From Halopseudomonas litoralis (GTDB lineage Bacteria > Pseudomonadota > Gammaproteobacteria > Pseudomonadales > Pseudomonadaceae): a DNA stretch of 64,000 nucleotides. Both the position numbers and the translations under genes were made by a program. The notes below the pieces were generated by a model that was not told the DNA's origin, did no database searches, and saw only the letters and a program-made list of their open reading frames with translations. The stretch spans positions 2,418,001 to 2,482,000 of the forward strand of contig NZ_LT629748.1 of assembly GCF_900105005.1 (NCBI RefSeq), written 5' to 3'. Shown in pieces: positions 45,195-55,629 of this stretch; the first letter of the stretch is position 1; each line of letters starts with the position of its first letter.

Positions 45195-46093
45195 ACGCCT
45201 TCGTTGACGAGTACCGTGACCGCTACGGAGTCGAGTCGATCTGTCGGGTAATCCAGATCGCTCCGTCCGGTTATTACGTGCATGCAGCCAAAGCCCGTCA
45301 ACCCGAACTGCGAAGCGCTCGTGCCAAACAGGACGAGCTGTTGAGCGATAAAATCCAGCGAGTCTGGGATGACAATATGCAGTGCTATGGCGTCGTGAAA
45401 GTCTGGAAGCAACTCAAGCGTGAGGGCATTGATATTGCTCGCTGCACGGTACAGCGGCTGATGCGTCAACTGGGCCTGCAGGGCGTTCGTCGCGGTCATG
45501 TGATCCGCACCACCATCCCGAATGAGAACGCGATTTGTCCGCTGGATAGGGTCCAACGCCAGTTCCATGCGGATCGACCCAATCAGCTATGGGTGTCCGA
45601 CTTTACTTATGTTTCAACGTGGCAAGGCTGGCTCTACGTCGCCTTCGTGGTCGATGTATTTGCCCGGCGTATCGTTGGCTGGCGGGTGAGCAACAGCATG
45701 CGAACAGACTTCGTTCTGGATGCCCTGGAGCAAGCGCTGCACGCTCGACAGCCGAGCCGCATGGACGGCCTGATACACCATAGCGACAGGGGTAGCCAAT
45801 ACGTCTCCATCCGATACACCGAGCGTCTCGCTGAGGCCGGCATAGAGCCCTCTGTAGGCAGCAAAGGCGATAGCTATGACAACGCTTTGGCTGAAACCAT
45901 CAACGGGTTATACAAAGCGGAGCTGATCTATCGGCAATCCTGGCGTAGTCGCGAAGCCGTGGAAATCGCCACTTTGAAATGGGTTCACTGGTACAACCAC
46001 CAGCGGTTGCTGAGCTCGATTGGGTATATACCCCCGGCAGAAGCTGAGGCAAACTTCTACCAGCAACAATCCGGTCAGACCATGGCGGCCTGA
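45158..46093 (+). CDS. IS3 transposase OrfB, made by -1 frameshift
   Basis: Integrase-like catalytic part in the -1 frame relative to OrfA. The frame is open from the slippery region (…[18 protein letters not shown]…), with the first ATG only at 45278, so expression is expected by programmed frameshifting as an OrfAB fusion. The DDE triad is visible: [18 protein letters not shown], and Glu in [16 protein letters not shown]. The stop is 13 bases before the right inverted repeat. Confidence 0.92.
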   Translation, partial: CPGGARPPQQTLNAFVDEYRDRYGVESICRVIQIAPSGYYVHAAKARQPELRSARAKQDELLSDKIQRVWDDNMQCYGVVKVWKQLKREGIDIARCTVQRLMRQLGLQGVRRGHVIRTTIPNENAICPLDRVQRQFHADRPNQLWVSDFTYVSTWQGWLYVAFVVDVFARRIVGWRVSNSMRTDFVLDALEQALHARQPSRMDGLIHHSDRGSQYVSIRYTERLAEAGIEPSVGSKGDSYDNALAETINGLYKAELIYRQSWRSREAVEIATLKWVHWYNHQRLLSSIGYIPPAEAEANFYQQQSGQTMAA

Positions 46094-46253
46094 CTTAAAC
46101 GAAATGGCCTCCATAAAACCCGGTACGATTCAGATGGTTCGCGTGATAGGCCTGACGAGGTAGCTCATCCTCCGAAAATGACCGATCATCGCAACGGCAG
46201 CGACCTTGCCAAAAGGCCAGCATATAGTGCACACACTAAAAGGAGGGTACTGG

Positions 46254-46712
46254 ATGACTCGTGTTAAGGGATTTACGTTGGTGGAGCTGATGGTTACCAT
46301 TGCTGTGGCCGCCATCTTGCTTGCTATAGCGATGCCATCTCTAGATAACATTTCAGCCAGCAACGCTCTCAAGTCGACCACACGCGACCTGGTTTCCACC
46401 ATCAGTACCGCCCGCTCCCAATCGATCAGCACCCGAACCGATATAGAGGTCAGACCCACTGGCGGCGGCTGGGCCGATGGCTGGTCAATCGTCTATGGCG
46501 ATGGCGCCGCCGAGGAAGACCAGAACTACGCGCCTCGTGATGGCGTAACCGTAACCCGATCCGGATCCAACGGAGCCCTCGAGTTCCTCGCCCGCGGCGG
46601 CATGTCGGGTGGAGCGGCCACGTTCACCGTCTGCCATGCCGACCTCTCCCAAGGGCGTAGCGTATCGGTTTCCTTCCTGGGCAAGGTGACTACTGCTGTG
46701 GGGACTTGCTGA
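46254..46712 (+). CDS. FimT/FimU minor pilin
   Basis: 152-residue prepilin opening the canonical minor-pilin operon. The leader ends RVKG and the mature N-terminus FTLVELMVTIAVAAILLAIAMPSLDNISASN has Glu5 and the FimT/GspH stalk (STTRDLVSTISTARSQSISTR). A cysteine pair (FTVCHADL and TC at the end) stabilises the C-terminal domain. GGAGG lies seven bases before the ATG; an upstream start at 46206 is not needed. It shares four bases (TGATG junction) with the pilV gene. Confidence 0.88.
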   Translation: MTRVKGFTLVELMVTIAVAAILLAIAMPSLDNISASNALKSTTRDLVSTISTARSQSISTRTDIEVRPTGGGWADGWSIVYGDGAAEEDQNYAPRDGVTVTRSGSNGALEFLARGGMSGGAATFTVCHADLSQGRSVSVSFLGKVTTAVGTC

Positions 46713-47227
46713 TGCTGCTAAAAAACTCACGGGCACGTCAGAGCGGCATCAGCCTGCTTGAAGTTCTCATATCCCTACTCATTCTCTCGCTCGGCGCCTT
46801 GGGTTTCGCTGGTCTACAACTCAAGGGTTTGAAGACCACCGAAGATGCAAACTATCGCGCCCACGCCACCCTTATAGCTCAGGACGCCATTGAACGCATC
46901 CTGTCGAACCCCGAACAGATAACCGCCTATATCACCAGCAACAGCTATACCGCAACCGCGCCCGGCACTGCACCGCCCGGCAACTGTGTAGGCAGCACCT
47001 GCTCTGCAAGCGCAATGGCCACCTGGGACATAGCCCATCTCAACTGGACGGTAGCCAATGCCCTGCCGGCAGGACGCATCATGGCCGGTACCTGCCCCTT
47101 CAATGGCGGCAACGCTCAGTGTGTAACGGTCAGCTGGAACGGCATGCTCCCCGGCAACTGCACGACAGCGGGCGGTATCAACAGCACTCCTGACAGTACT
47201 TGCCTCGTTATGGAGATCATCCGATGA
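46712..47227 (+). CDS. pilV: minor pilin PilV
   Basis: 171-residue prepilin: leader RARQSG, mature ISLLEVLISLLILSLGALGFAGLQL with Glu5, then a stalk TEDANYRAHATLIAQDAIERI common to PilV. Several cysteines (NCVGSTC, TCPF, NCTT, STC) suggest disulfide-linked loops. The ATG overlaps the fimT/U stop codon (TGATG); GGGG lies eight bases before it. It ends on the ATGA junction with pilW. Confidence 0.88.
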   Translation: MLLKNSRARQSGISLLEVLISLLILSLGALGFAGLQLKGLKTTEDANYRAHATLIAQDAIERILSNPEQITAYITSNSYTATAPGTAPPGNCVGSTCSASAMATWDIAHLNWTVANALPAGRIMAGTCPFNGGNAQCVTVSWNGMLPGNCTTAGGINSTPDSTCLVMEIIR

Positions 47228-47967
47228 AAAGTACCCAGAAAGGTCTGACTCTGATTGAGCTGATGGTTGCCCTGTTACTCGGGCTCATCTTCTCTGCCGC
47301 AGCCTTCCAGCTCCTGTTTGCCAACCAGCGTACATTCGGTTTGCAACAAACCCTCGCCTCGCTGCAGGAAGACGGCCAAATGGCCCTGCGTTACATAGCT
47401 GCGGATATTCGCAACGCCGGTCGCGGCACAATACTGCAGGGCACCATCCCCCCTGTGATACTGGATCCGGCCTCTCCCAACGGCCACTCACAGAACGGCA
47501 CCAATGACGAACTGGTGGTGCAATACTTTGGTACCGCTGATTGCCAAGGCACAACAAGCGCAACAGAAGTCGAAATCATCAATCGCTACTTTGTTCAAGG
47601 CGGGGCGCTACTCTGTTCGGGTAATCGGTCAGGCGGCACAGTGGAATTGCTGAACGGCGTGGAAAGTTTTCAGGTTCTATACGGCCTGGATACCGACAAG
47701 AACGAAACGCTGAGCGTAACTACCTACGCCAACGCCAGTGCCACCATGCTTGATCCCAGTGAAGCAGGCGCCGACGACGCCCCCGTTCTGGTTTCCATCC
47801 GCCTTGCTGTTCTGCTCCAAAGCGAGGAATTGACTCAACAAGCACCAAGCAGCGCCACCACGCACCATGTACTGAATCAACGGATCACCTCACCTTCTGA
47901 TCGCCGCATCCGCCGGGTTTTCTCTACCACGGTACACATGCGCAACTTCAACTCGGAGGAGGTGTGA
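47224..47967 (+). CDS. pilW: minor pilin PilW
   Basis: 247-residue prepilin-like protein: leader STQKG, mature LTLIELMVALLLGLIFSAAAFQLLFANQRTF with Glu5, then the PilW-type domain with LQEDGQMALRYIAADIRNAGRG, the well-known conserved stretch of this family. A GGAG site lies eight bases before the ATG, which overlaps the pilV stop (ATGA). PilX begins one base after its stop, so translation is coupled through the whole operon. Confidence 0.9.
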   Translation: MKSTQKGLTLIELMVALLLGLIFSAAAFQLLFANQRTFGLQQTLASLQEDGQMALRYIAADIRNAGRGTILQGTIPPVILDPASPNGHSQNGTNDELVVQYFGTADCQGTTSATEVEIINRYFVQGGALLCSGNRSGGTVELLNGVESFQVLYGLDTDKNETLSVTTYANASATMLDPSEAGADDAPVLVSIRLAVLLQSEELTQQAPSSATTHHVLNQRITSPSDRRIRRVFSTTVHMRNFNSEEV

Positions 47968-47968
47968 T

Positions 47969-48493
47969 ATGACCCCGACTCGCAATCATCCAGAGCGTGG
48001 TGCCGTGCTGCTCGTTTCGTTACTGATTTTGCTGATGGTATCGGTGCTGGGCATTTCAGCCATGCGCTCCAGCATCTTCGCCAACAAGGTCGCCACCGGG
48101 ATTCAGGCCGACGCCATGACCTTCGAAGCGGCGGAAACAGCCATTGCAGTAGCCTATGGCAGCATGCTGCAAAACAATTCTCTGCAAACCGTTTTCGCCC
48201 CCGGCCACACCACGACTACCTGTATAGCCAGCGGCGGTAGCTCTGACGGTAGCTGCGGCTCCAACACTACCTTCGATAACCGGGGCTTACTCACCGCAGA
48301 AGCGTTCAGCTATTTCGCGGGCTACAAGGCCCTTCCCGGCGGCCAGATCAGCACCACCGCCGGCGGCAATTTGTTTGTCGATTACAAGATCAACATCCTT
48401 GGGCAAAGCACCATGCCCAGCTACAACATCGAAAACCACCATCAACAGGAAGCTCTGAAACGGGGAATCAAACCCGGTTCAGAGATCGAGTAA
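47969..48493 (+). CDS. pilX: minor pilin PilX
   Basis: 174-residue PilX: short leader NHPERG, hydrophobic helix AVLLVSLLILLMVSVLGISAMRSS without Glu5, then ANKVATGIQADAMTFEAAETAI, the PilX-type signature. Cysteines TTCIASGG and DGSCGS lie in the globular domain. GGAGGTG is placed before the ATG. It normally acts in the pilus-tip complex with PilY1, the next gene 12 bases downstream. It is a quarter of the length of the PilX-position protein of the leftward cluster. Confidence 0.88.
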   Translation: MTPTRNHPERGAVLLVSLLILLMVSVLGISAMRSSIFANKVATGIQADAMTFEAAETAIAVAYGSMLQNNSLQTVFAPGHTTTTCIASGGSSDGSCGSNTTFDNRGLLTAEAFSYFAGYKALPGGQISTTAGGNLFVDYKINILGQSTMPSYNIENHHQQEALKRGIKPGSEIE

Positions 48494-48505
48494 GGATTTC
48501 CAGAC

Positions 48506-51500
48506 ATGAAACTACTGACTCATGTACTGCCCACTGCCCTCTTTACCTCGATGCTCTGTTTGTCATCCCTAGCCTATGCAGACGATACGGAAATCTATTT
48601 CGCTCAGGCGAATGCGGATAATGAAGAAAACCGATCTGTAGCCAACGTGCTGATCATGATCGACACATCCGGCTCCATGCGCTTCTGCCAGAATGAACTA
48701 TCTACATCAGGCCATAACGCAACCTGGTGTTCAAACGCCCAAAATCGGCGTATCAATATTCTGCAGAACGCCCTTGATCAGCTGCTAGACTCCGTATCAC
48801 CCTCAATCCGCCTAGGTATCGGTCGATATAACTACCGCACGAGTAGTAGTTCAGGTCAGCGAGGGGGCCGCATTCTGGTACCAGTCACCGAGCTTAACAA
48901 TGACACCCGAACACTGATTCGTTCACAACTAGAAACATTGAACGGCGCAGGCAACAACTCCAGTGGCGGAGCCAACGCTCAGCCAGTCGGCGACACGCCC
49001 ACCGCACGTGCCTTCTCGGAAGCGGCGCGCTATATGATGGGCATGGCTCCCGTATTTGGCTCCACAGCCAATGGCCAGCAACCCTCGGTATGCGCCGCTG
49101 AAGAGGAGGTTGAGACAAACTGCCGAGATGTAGTCGTTTATGGCGATCCCAGTACCGTAGACTTCTGCGATATCACGTCCAACGAATATCAATGCATCAG
49201 AGGCACCTATCAGAACCTGCCTGACTGGCAGTTCTGCGATCTCAATTCAGATGACTGCAGGTTACGTAACTCATGGACAAGCTGGACCTGGAATGAATCT
49301 TGCGACCATACATTAAGCTGGTGTGACCGTCGGGAGCGAGGACTATTCATCCGGTACTATGAATATCAGCACCAACGCTTTGAACAGCGGCGCTACACTC
49401 AACGCATCCCTACCGGTGCCATTGAGCGCGTCTGCAGCAGAGATGTGCAATGCACAGCTCCGCTGACCATCATTGAGAACAACCACTACGTTTCGCCGAT
49501 GAACCTCAATAACCAATGCGAAACCAATCATATCATCCTGTTTACCGATGGGGCCCCGAGCCCTAATGACCAGCCAGGGCTGGACGACGTTGTCTCAAGC
49601 AACTGTGTCGCCAATAACACTGGCTCATACACCTGTCAAACACGCATCGCCAGTTATCTGAACAGCACTTCAAACGCCAAAGGTCGCGAGGTATTTACCC
49701 ACAACATCGGCCTGTATATGGGCAACAACGAAGCCAACATGAAAGCGGTCTCAGATGCTGGCGCCGGCTCAACCGCCAACGCCGATAACGCCGAACAACT
49801 CATCGCCGCCTTTCTTGCCAACCTCGACCTGATCGACGAGCAAGCCCGCTCCATTTCCGCCCCCGGCGTAGCAGTTAACACCCAGAGCCGCTTCCAACAC
49901 TTGGATGAGCTGTTCTATTCAGCATTCCAACCAGCAGAGAGCAGCTACTGGGAAGGCAACCTGAAAAAGTATAAATGGTCCGCTGAAGAAGATGCTGACG
50001 GCAATGTGGAAGGTGAAATCCAGGGTGTTGGCGGCAGCAACGCCATCGACCCAGACACTGGCTACTTCAGGGATGGCGCGCGCAGCTTCTGGAGTAACGA
50101 GGTAGACGGTAATGACGTCACCAAGGGCGGGGCCCGCGTGAATATTCCCGCTGAACGTCGACTGTTTTATACATCTGAAGTTGAAGGCAATATCTCGCAA
50201 CTAACCTGGACCAACACGTCCACTCCCGCTAACACTCTGCTTGGCCTTGAGCCCGACGATGAAACTGCACGTACAGCTGTATTCCAACGCTTGAAAACCA
50301 TGTGGGCCGACCCATTGCATAGCGTACCGGTGATCGTCAATTACAACGATGACGATCCCTACGCCAACGTTGCATTTATCTCCACCAACGGTGGCATGTT
50401 GCATGCCATCGATACCAAAACAGGTACTGAAAAGTTTGCCTTCATGCCCTACGAGTTTCTCAGCCAGGCAGAACGCTACACAACAGATCGACCAGGTCTT
50501 CTCGGCAACAAGCGCCAGACCTACGGGCTGGATGGTAGTTGGGTTGCCTGGCAGCGCTCCGCCGAACAAGATGGCAAAGTCTACCTCTACGGCGGCATGC
50601 GTCGCGGTGGCCAGCATTATTACGCGCTGGACGTGACCGACCCAGAACAGCCCAAGATGCTCTGGCAGATCAGTCCCGAATCCAGCGGCTTCGCTAAACT
50701 GGGCCAGACTTGGTCTACCCCGACCCTTACTCAGGTATGGACTGGTGGTGAAGCAGTACCGGCCCTTGTATTCGGTGGCGGTTACAGCCCTCTGGATCAT
50801 GATGATTACGCCAGCCGCTCTACAGAGGACCAAATGGGCAATGGCATCTACATAGTCAACGCCGTCTCTGGTGATCTGCTCTGGTCCGCAGGCGGCGATG
50901 ACAATTTCACATCAACAGTAGCTGATATGAAGTGGGCTATCCCCAGCTCAATCGCCGTCGTCGACAAGAACTTTGATGGTGTAGCTGATCATCTCTACTT
51001 CGGCGACCTTGGCGGCCAGGTATTCCGCGCAGACCTGCCGGGCAGTGATGACGGTAGCGTCCAGATTGTCCGCATAGCTGATCTTGGTGGCGCCAGCGGT
51101 GCCAGCCAGCGGCGCTTCTACGAAGCACCCGCAGTTGCCTATGATCGTGTCGGCGGTGAAGAAGCGCTGTATGTCGCCATCAGTTCTGGGTATCGCGCTC
51201 ATCCGCTGAATGAAACCGCCAAAGACGGCATATTCATCATACGTGACCAAGCCGCCATGCAGGGCGGCGGAAATACGCTGGCCACCGTGAACAATATGAC
51301 CAACGTAGTCTCCAGCAGCGCGGCCAATAACGTCGGCTGGTACTACCTGTTCAGCGAAGACAGCCCAGACCGCTCCGGCGAGAAAGCGATGTCCTCACCG
51401 GTCATATTTGACGGCAAGATTCTGCAAAGCACCTATGCGCCCACCCGGCAGGATGACGACGACAACCCCTGCGCGGTGCGGTATGGTGCTGCCTTCCTGC

Positions 51501-51787
51501 ATACCATTGACCTCAGAACCGGCGCCCCAGCGGCACTGACGGGCGAAGCTCCTGCTAACCGCAGCCGCGGCCTGGATCAATCAACACCACCACCCACCCC
51601 CAGTCTGCTGGTGGACGAGGAAGGCAATCTGATTACAGTGATAGGCACAGAGCCGACCGACCCTGGCAACTTTGGCAATCCCGACCTGCGCCGCCACCGC
51701 TGGATGCAATTGCCGCGAAATGAAGCCAATACCATCAAGGCTGGCGCCTCGGGCGGCAATACCGAAGAAGGAGGCGCCGGATTATGA
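48506..51787 (+). CDS. pilY1: type IV pilus tip adhesin/retraction regulator PilY1
   Basis: 1,093-residue exported protein with a signal peptide ([12 protein letters not shown]). The N-terminal von Willebrand A domain has the MIDAS motif DTSGS (Asp53, Ser55, Ser57) and [10 protein letters not shown] further on. The C-terminal half is the PilY1 beta-propeller with [19 protein letters not shown] and an EF-hand-like calcium loop (Asp820, Asn822, Asp824, Asp828 in DKNFDGVAD) that in P. aeruginosa controls pilus retraction. Many cysteines in the middle (NCRDVVVYG ... WCDRRERG) are lineage-specific. It overlaps pilE by four bases. Confidence 0.94.
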   Translation: MKLLTHVLPTALFTSMLCLSSLAYADDTEIYFAQANADNEENRSVANVLIMIDTSGSMRFCQNELSTSGHNATWCSNAQNRRINILQNALDQLLDSVSPSIRLGIGRYNYRTSSSSGQRGGRILVPVTELNNDTRTLIRSQLETLNGAGNNSSGGANAQPVGDTPTARAFSEAARYMMGMAPVFGSTANGQQPSVCAAEEEVETNCRDVVVYGDPSTVDFCDITSNEYQCIRGTYQNLPDWQFCDLNSDDCRLRNSWTSWTWNESCDHTLSWCDRRERGLFIRYYEYQHQRFEQRRYTQRIPTGAIERVCSRDVQCTAPLTIIENNHYVSPMNLNNQCETNHIILFTDGAPSPNDQPGLDDVVSSNCVANNTGSYTCQTRIASYLNSTSNAKGREVFTHNIGLYMGNNEANMKAVSDAGAGSTANADNAEQLIAAFLANLDLIDEQARSISAPGVAVNTQSRFQHLDELFYSAFQPAESSYWEGNLKKYKWSAEEDADGNVEGEIQGVGGSNAIDPDTGYFRDGARSFWSNEVDGNDVTKGGARVNIPAERRLFYTSEVEGNISQLTWTNTSTPANTLLGLEPDDETARTAVFQRLKTMWADPLHSVPVIVNYNDDDPYANVAFISTNGGMLHAIDTKTGTEKFAFMPYEFLSQAERYTTDRPGLLGNKRQTYGLDGSWVAWQRSAEQDGKVYLYGGMRRGGQHYYALDVTDPEQPKMLWQISPESSGFAKLGQTWSTPTLTQVWTGGEAVPALVFGGGYSPLDHDDYASRSTEDQMGNGIYIVNAVSGDLLWSAGGDDNFTSTVADMKWAIPSSIAVVDKNFDGVADHLYFGDLGGQVFRADLPGSDDGSVQIVRIADLGGASGASQRRFYEAPAVAYDRVGGEEALYVAISSGYRAHPLNETAKDGIFIIRDQAAMQGGGNTLATVNNMTNVVSSSAANNVGWYYLFSEDSPDRSGEKAMSSPVIFDGKILQSTYAPTRQDDDDNPCAVRYGAAFLHTIDLRTGAPAALTGEAPANRSRGLDQSTPPPTPSLLVDEEGNLITVIGTEPTDPGNFGNPDLRRHRWMQLPRNEANTIKAGASGGNTEEGGAGL

Positions 51788-52179
51788 CCAAGGGCATTTC
51801 GCGCAAACTGAGCAAAGGCTTTACGCTGATTGAAATTATGATCGTCGTGACCATCATCGGCATCCTGGCCTCTATCGCCTACCCCTCCTATCTGGATTAC
51901 GTGCGGAGGGGCCACCAGACCGAAGCGCAGGGGCAGATGATGGAGTTGGCCTCTGCGCTGGAGGAGCATAGAGCGAAAAACTTCACTTACAGCGGTGCCA
52001 CTTTATCCGCTCTCTCACCGTCACTAGCTGCGAACGCACATTATAACGCGGCATTGGCGCTGGGAGCTAACAACCAGTCCTATACCATTACCTCCAACAC
52101 TTCCAGCTCCCTTATGTCAGGTATGCCGGCCCTGACTCTGGATAACAGAGGAACCGCCTCCTGGGATAGTCATCCCTAA
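51784..52179 (+). CDS. pilE: minor pilin PilE
   Basis: 131-residue prepilin closing the operon. The leader ends LSKG and the mature N-terminus is [38 protein letters not shown] with Glu5, typical for PilE. Unlike the usual PilE of about 140 residues with a C-terminal cysteine pair, this one has no cysteine and ends at DSHP after GTASWD, where other PilE continue (often GTASW..C), so its C-terminus may be shortened. The 132 bases after it hold no gene. Confidence 0.85.
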   Translation: MTKGISRKLSKGFTLIEIMIVVTIIGILASIAYPSYLDYVRRGHQTEAQGQMMELASALEEHRAKNFTYSGATLSALSPSLAANAHYNAALALGANNQSYTITSNTSSSLMSGMPALTLDNRGTASWDSHP

Positions 52180-52311
52180 GCTACAAATTCCAAACCCGCC
52201 GAAGCGGCTTTGGATGCTAGCGCGCAGCGTTATTGCGTCAGCTGACTCTTTAGACAACCAGCTGTTTGCTCAGCCAGGGGGGATTCCTGTATCAAGTGGT
52301 GCCAGCGACCA

Positions 52312-53040
52312 TCACTCCACCAACAGATCATCCGCGCCATGCACATCGGTCCGGGTGTTACCCACAATCCGCACCGCACTCACAGCCCGCTCCGGCTGAA
52401 ACACAAAACAAGCCCCGGCACGTGCCCGCATGGCTACGCCGGCGTTGGGGATCAGATCCAGATCAAACCCCTTGCTGGCGGCTACCATGACCGCTCGCCG
52501 CTGCACGAACAGGGCTTCCAGCATCTGATCATCCAGATGTTCATCCGCCCAGGGCATGATGCTGCGCAGGTCTTGCTGATTGCACTGATCCTCGCTATGG
52601 ACCACAGTGCCGCGCAGGCGCCAGTCCAGCAGTTTGTCATCGTCCAGCAAGAGTTCGGCGTGGCGGTATTCGTGCATGGCGCCGACCACCTTGACCAGGT
52701 ACTCCCGCCGCCCGGGACGCAGTGCCTGCGATAAGGCCAACATCAGCAGGTCGTATTGGTGGGTGCATTGTTGTTTGCTGTCGATCTCTGGCAGAGTGAC
52801 GGCAATGCGCTGACGCAGGGGTTGACTGACGAACATCTGCAGCTGCCGCTCGGCCTCGGGGCATAGGGTCCATGGCGTGCGCCGGGCGGTGCTGACAACC
52901 GAAGTGATCCGCTCGCCATCGTGACCCAGCTGCAGGATGAAATAGTGATGCTCATCCTCCATGGCCACCCGGCATTCGGTCGGGGTTACATCAAAGATGA
53001 TGCGGCGGAAGAAAACGTGGGGTGAATCCGGTTCTTGCAT
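52312..53040 (-). CDS. conserved hypothetical protein, DUF2889-like
   Basis: 242-residue cytoplasmic protein. The first half holds RRTPWTLCPEAERQLQMFVSQPL and QCTHQYDLLMLALSQAL; the second half KLLDWRLRGTVVHSEDQC and the alternation of charged beta strands recall the DUF2889 family, known in proteobacteria next to ring- and steroid-degradation genes, but I cannot confirm it without alignment. No signal or membrane segment. It is divergent from the GST-fold gene, with 202 bases between, so the two could share regulation. Confidence 0.6.
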   Translation of the reverse strand: MQEPDSPHVFFRRIIFDVTPTECRVAMEDEHHYFILQLGHDGERITSVVSTARRTPWTLCPEAERQLQMFVSQPLRQRIAVTLPEIDSKQQCTHQYDLLMLALSQALRPGRREYLVKVVGAMHEYRHAELLLDDDKLLDWRLRGTVVHSEDQCNQQDLRSIMPWADEHLDDQMLEALFVQRRAVMVAASKGFDLDLIPNAGVAMRARAGACFVFQPERAVSAVRIVGNTRTDVHGADDLLVE

Positions 53041-53242
53041 GGCACGCCTCGATGGCTGTTCTTATTGGTCGGCATTGTTGCGCAAAATGTCTCAGTCATA
53101 GACAGCCTACCCGTTTCCCGAACTGCTCAAAAGGTCGATTCGCCAGATAAATACCTCATGAAAATAATACAACCACCTATTCGGGTCTGGCTCTGAAGCT
53201 GTGAGTTCAAGACAATGGGTGAAAAGATAATAGGGACTACAC

Positions 53243-54337
53243 ATGTATCAATTGATCGGCGCGCCCGTTTCACTCTACACCGGCAAGGTACGTTGCTACC
53301 TGCACTTTAAGGGCATCACCTTCAAAGAAATCCTGTCCACTCCGCAGGTCTTCAAGGAGCTGATCATTCCGCGAACCGGGGTTCGTTATATTCCGGTATT
53401 GGTCACGCCCGATGACCAGGTGATTCAGGATACTACCGATATCATCGACCATCTGGAGCAACGCTTTGCGGACCGATCGGTGTATCCAGTCGGTCCTTGC
53501 CAGCGGTTAGTTGCACTGCTGATGGAAATCTACGGGGACGAATGGCTTGTCAACCCCGCCATGCTCTATCGCTGGGCGAATGATGAGAACCGTGAGTTTG
53601 CCATCCAGGAGTTTGGCCGAACTCGCTTGCCCGGTGCCAGTGATGAGGAGCAGTATGCTGCCGGGCTGGAAGCGTCCGGTCCCTTTGCCGGCGCCCTGCC
53701 CCGCCTGGGCGTAACCGACCATTCGCGCCCTGCCATTGAGCACAGTTATATGGCTTTGCTGACGGAGCTGAACACCCACTTCAGTGCTTATGATTACCTG
53801 CTCGGCGACAAACCCTGCATCGGCGATTACGGCCTGATCGGCCCGCTGTATGCGCATCTCTACCGCGACCCTGCCTCTGGCCGCCTGATGCGCGATCAGG
53901 CTCCCCAGGTAGCCAGCTGGGTGGAACGCATGATCAGTCCGGACGCCAACCACAATGAGGGCGACTACCTGGCAGATGATCAGATACCCGACACCCTGTT
54001 ACCCATCATTGCCCGCATGTTTGATGAGCAGGTCCCGGTGCTGCTGGAGACCGCACGATTACTGGAACAATGGACACAAGCCAGCCCTGACAGCACTGAG
54101 ATTCCCCGCGCCATCGGCACACTGCGCTATCGGCTGGGCGATATGGAAGAGGAGCGGTTGGCGTTTCCCTACAACCTGTGGATGTGGCAGCGAGCGCATG
54201 ATTTCTTCAATGGCCTGGGTACCGATGACAGGGAGGCTGTTGATACCCTGCTGACCGATGAGCAGATCCAAGCTCTGAGTGCGCCGCTGACTATTCGAGT
54301 ACAGCGGAGAGGGAACAGGCTGGAGCGGCAGCAGTAG
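53243..54337 (+). CDS. glutathione S-transferase-like protein
   Basis: 364-residue protein with an N-terminal thioredoxin-like GST domain (about 1-80: APVSLYTGKVRCYLHFKGITF, then the cis-Pro region RYIPVLVTPDDQVIQDTTDIIDHLEQRF) and a C-terminal all-helical domain that is much longer than in ordinary GSTs (usually 200-230 residues in total). The Ser/Tyr/Cys position near residue 11 that would contact glutathione is present as YTGK. Substrate unknown. GGGA six bases before the ATG. Ends at a strong hairpin shared with the convergent serB. Confidence 0.85.
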   Translation: MYQLIGAPVSLYTGKVRCYLHFKGITFKEILSTPQVFKELIIPRTGVRYIPVLVTPDDQVIQDTTDIIDHLEQRFADRSVYPVGPCQRLVALLMEIYGDEWLVNPAMLYRWANDENREFAIQEFGRTRLPGASDEEQYAAGLEASGPFAGALPRLGVTDHSRPAIEHSYMALLTELNTHFSAYDYLLGDKPCIGDYGLIGPLYAHLYRDPASGRLMRDQAPQVASWVERMISPDANHNEGDYLADDQIPDTLLPIIARMFDEQVPVLLETARLLEQWTQASPDSTEIPRAIGTLRYRLGDMEEERLAFPYNLWMWQRAHDFFNGLGTDDREAVDTLLTDEQIQALSAPLTIRVQRRGNRLERQQ

Positions 54338-54342
54338 CATGC

Positions 54343-54372
54343 TGCCCGGTGCCAGACTGCTGGCACCGGGCA
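54343..54372. terminator. hairpin between convergent genes
   Basis: A perfect 12-bp stem (TGCCCGGTGCCA / TGGCACCGGGCA) with the loop GACTGC lies six bases after the GST gene's stop. There is no T run, so it may slow or stop RNA polymerase from both sides with help rather than act as a full intrinsic terminator. Confidence 0.6.
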
Positions 54373-54417
54373 TTCGGGGAATAAGCAGATACTCCGAAGA
54401 TCAGTCCGCCTTACTGA

Positions 54418-55629
54418 TCAGAACCCTTCCCGATCCCGGAATCCCAGCAGATAGAGAATACCGTCCAGCCCCAAGGTGGAAATTGCCTGTTTGGCAGACT
54501 GTTTCACCAGCGGCTTGGCGCGGAAGGCCACACCCAATCCGGCAATGGACAGCATCGGCAGGTCATTGGCACCATCGCCTACGGCGATGGTCTGCTCCAG
54601 GCTGATGCCTTCGCGCTGCGCCAACTCGCGCAGCAGGTCGGCCTTGCGCTGGCCGTCGACGATGGGCTCCAGCACCTCACCGGTCACCAGACCATTCTCG
54701 GTCGGCAACGCGTTGGCGTAGACGTAGTCGATACCCAGACGCTTCTGCAGGTCTTCCGCGAAATAGCTGAAGCCGCCGGATAGAATGGCCGTCTTGTAGC
54801 CCAACCGCCGCAGTTGTGCGATCAGGGTTTCCGCGCCCTCGGTCAGGCGCAGCGCTTGGCCGATCTCTTCCAGTACGCTCACCGGCAAACCTTTGAGCAA
54901 CGCCATACGCTCACGGAAACTGGCCTTGAAATCCAGTTCACCGCGCATCGCCCGCTCGGTAATCTCTGCCACCTGGTCACCCACGCCAGCGGCCTTGGCC
55001 AATTCATCGATCACTTCAGCGTCAATCAAGGTGGAGTCCATATCGAACACCACCAGACGACGATTACGGCGGAAGACGCTGTCCTGCTGGAAGGCGATAT
55101 CGACGTTGAGTTCCTGGGAGATCGCCAGAAATTCTGTACGCAGCGCAGCGGGATCAGCTGGTTCACCCCGCACCGAGAACTCGATACAGCCCTTACCCTG
55201 ATCCCCGGGCATACCTTCGGGGATCCGTTCGGACAGCCGGTCAATGTGATCGATATTCAGCCCGTAGCGGGCGGTGATCTCACTGACCCGGGCGATGTGT
55301 TCGGCGGTAACCCGGCGCGCCAGCAGGGTGACGATATGCCGAGGCTTGCCCTGCCCCGTCACCCAGCGGCTGTACTCTTCGGCGCTGACCGGTGTGAAGC
55401 GCACTTGCTGGTCCAGCTCATAGCCGCGGAACAAAACGTCTTTCAGTACGTCTGAAAGACCATCCTCACCCGCTATTTCAACCAGGATGCCAAACGACAG
55501 TGTGTCATGGATAACAGCCTGCCCGATGTCAAGAATATTGACGTTCGCCCGCGCCAGAATGCCGGTAATGGCCGCCGTCAGGCCGGGGCGATCGGGACCG
55601 GTAATGTTGATCAGGACAATTTCCTTCAA
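54418..55629 (-). CDS. serB: phosphoserine phosphatase
   Basis: 403-residue HAD-family enzyme that makes serine from phosphoserine. Two ACT-like domains fill the N-terminal half (EIVLINITGPDRPGLTAAITG...), then the HAD domain with nucleophile Asp196 and Asp198 (FDMDSTLIDAEVIDELA), ILSGGF for the Ser, and GDGANDLPML for metal binding. The start is a TTG at 55629 (KEIVLINITG), the counterpart of MREIVLINITG in P. aeruginosa SerB, with GGAG seven bases upstream. The open frame extends eight codons more. It is divergent from the YtjB-like gene, an arrangement also seen in E. coli. Confidence 0.94.
   Translation of the reverse strand: MKEIVLINITGPDRPGLTAAITGILARANVNILDIGQAVIHDTLSFGILVEIAGEDGLSDVLKDVLFRGYELDQQVRFTPVSAEEYSRWVTGQGKPRHIVTLLARRVTAEHIARVSEITARYGLNIDHIDRLSERIPEGMPGDQGKGCIEFSVRGEPADPAALRTEFLAISQELNVDIAFQQDSVFRRNRRLVVFDMDSTLIDAEVIDELAKAAGVGDQVAEITERAMRGELDFKASFRERMALLKGLPVSVLEEIGQALRLTEGAETLIAQLRRLGYKTAILSGGFSYFAEDLQKRLGIDYVYANALPTENGLVTGEVLEPIVDGQRKADLLRELAQREGISLEQTIAVGDGANDLPMLSIAGLGVAFRAKPLVKQSAKQAISTLGLDGILYLLGFRDREGF

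Larger units (their letters stand above)
44831..46132 (+). mobile_element. IS3-family insertion sequence
   Basis: 1,302 bp with terminal inverted repeats of 27 bp (44831-44857 and 46106-46132) that differ at only three positions; both begin TGAATCG at the outer end. The flanks carry the 3-bp target duplication GAT (44828-44830 and 46133-46135). Both ends and both reading frames are intact, so it inserted recently and may be mobile. It sits in the gap between the serine hydrolase and the fimT/U operon, disrupting no gene. Confidence 0.95.
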
